The notes under the pieces are model-generated. The model saw only the letters and a program-made list of their open reading frames with translations, did not search any database and was not told the DNA's origin. 64,000 bases of DNA from CAIVVT01 sp963757265 (GTDB taxonomy: Bacteria; Acidobacteriota; Terriglobia; Bryobacterales; Bryobacteraceae): contig CAVWRA010000004.1 in assembly GCA_963757265.1 (NCBI GenBank), forward strand, positions 62,001 to 126,000, read 5' to 3'. This document shows positions 63,368 through 64,000 of the stretch, in pieces (position 1 is the first letter of the stretch; each line of letters starts with the position of its first letter). The translations under genes were made by a program, and so were the position numbers.

Positions 63368-64000
63368 TTCCCAACACCAACGACGGCAGCCCGGCGGCGC
63401 CGCGGATGCGCTGCTACCTGAACCTGATGACTCTCGAGGATCTGCCGGCCCATGCATCCGGGCCGGCTGCCGGTGATTGGGACGCTGCGCTGGCAGCCAT
63501 TCGCGAGGCCGAGTACGAAGGGGTTCAGTTCATCGCGCCGGCGACGAACGAGCAGTTAGCCGCTTGCGTTCGACTGAACCTGGGCAGAGCTGGATCCGGC
63601 CGGGTCAATGAGCCGAAGGATGCAGAGGAACTGGCCAAGCGGTTCGCGGCCGAGGGAATGGAGTGCGCCACGCTGCACGTGGGATGGGGGATGGAGGACG
63701 ACGAGCAGGCGGCCTTGCTACTCGAAGCCGTGCTGGCCGCGTCGAGCCGCCACCGCGTGCCGCTGTACGTAGAAACTCACCGCGCCACGCTGTTTCAGGA
63801 CATGTGGCGGAGCGTGCAGTTCGTCAAACGCTTCGGCGAGCTTCGTTTCAACGGCGACTTTTCGCATTGGTACACCGGGCTCGAAATGGTCTATGGCGGA
63901 TTCCAGAACAAGCTCGAGTTCATTCGCCCGGTGCTGGAGCGAGTGAGTTTCCTGCATGGGCGCATCGGCGACCCGGGCTCCATGCAGGTCGATATTGGAT
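63364..64000 (+). CDS. xylose-isomerase-like TIM-barrel protein, cut by the window edge
   Basis: Starts at ATG 63364 inside the PhyH stop (ATGA) and stays open to the end, giving at least 212 residues. 'WDAALAAIREAEYEGVQFI' and 'GMECATLHVGWGMEDDE' begin the barrel; 'RVPLYVETHRATLFQDMWR' and 'LRFNGDFSHWYTGLEMV' carry the metal-binding Glu, His and Asp typical of the AP-endonuclease-2/xylose-isomerase-like family; 'VSFLHGRIGDPGSMQVDI' adds a further His and Asp. These act as sugar or polyol isomerases/epimerases. Function relative to the PhyH gene unknown; the C-terminus is missing. Confidence 0.85.
   Translation, partial: MIPNTNDGSPAAPRMRCYLNLMTLEDLPAHASGPAAGDWDAALAAIREAEYEGVQFIAPATNEQLAACVRLNLGRAGSGRVNEPKDAEELAKRFAAEGMECATLHVGWGMEDDEQAALLLEAVLAASSRHRVPLYVETHRATLFQDMWRSVQFVKRFGELRFNGDFSHWYTGLEMVYGGFQNKLEFIRPVLERVSFLHGRIGDPGSMQVDIG

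Overview
The window (64 kb, GC-rich, no rRNA, tRNA or CRISPR seen) looks like chromosome from a soil-type Acidobacteriota close to the Solibacter/Bryobacter group. This is inferred from an Oar-like carboxypeptidase-repeat TonB receptor of 1174 residues, secreted HAF/IPT repeat proteins, many secreted glycosidases and a two-gene inositol-phosphate synthase/epimerase unit. No database search was possible.

Layout. 0-5 kb: end of gyrA, a small membrane protein, a decayed PAS gene, a URO-D family enzyme, and a two-gene unit of class III aminotransferase and Gfo/Idh oxidoreductase. 5-9 kb: a large secreted HAF/IPT protein and two small membrane proteins. 9-12.8 kb: a four-gene minus-strand unit for trans-4-hydroxyproline catabolism (epimerase plus a three-subunit dehydrogenase). 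12.9-19 kb: a secreted protein with a SUMF1-like domain, a small membrane protein with a very good promoter, inositol-3-phosphate synthase with an NAD-epimerase, and a LytTR regulator. 19-27 kb: housekeeping genes (citrate synthase, class II aldolase, rubrerythrin, pnp, rpsO). 27-36 kb: a NapH-like/SafE-like membrane unit, a second HAF/IPT gene, DUF465, a GNAT-MFS pair and a TPR protein. 36-39 kb: a single-chain restriction-methylase.

40-64 kb is a carbohydrate-use region: an alkaline-phosphatase-fold 'sulfatase' with Thr where Cys should be, a right-handed beta-helix protein, the Oar-like receptor, a divergent LacI regulator with LacI-type operators, GH36, a TetR regulator with tandem operators, GH16, an enolase-superfamily dehydratase, a GguC/AraD1 protein, GH59, GH51, a second GH36, an aldo/keto reductase, a PhyH dioxygenase and a xylose-isomerase-like barrel cut by the window edge. 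The enzyme set (galactosidases, an arabinofuranosidase, sugar-acid genes), together with hydroxyproline catabolism 30 kb away, would suit degradation of plant hydroxyproline-rich arabinogalactan glycoproteins. That link is an inference.

A recurring feature is single-base frameshifts inside otherwise well-conserved genes: the Gfo/Idh C-terminus, hydroxyproline epimerase, three in fba, and a compensating pair in the TPR gene. Either the assembly carries indel errors or several genes are decaying. The most novel-looking non-coding signal is a matched leader (a conserved core between two hairpins whose stems differ in sequence but keep pairing) in front of both HAF/IPT genes.
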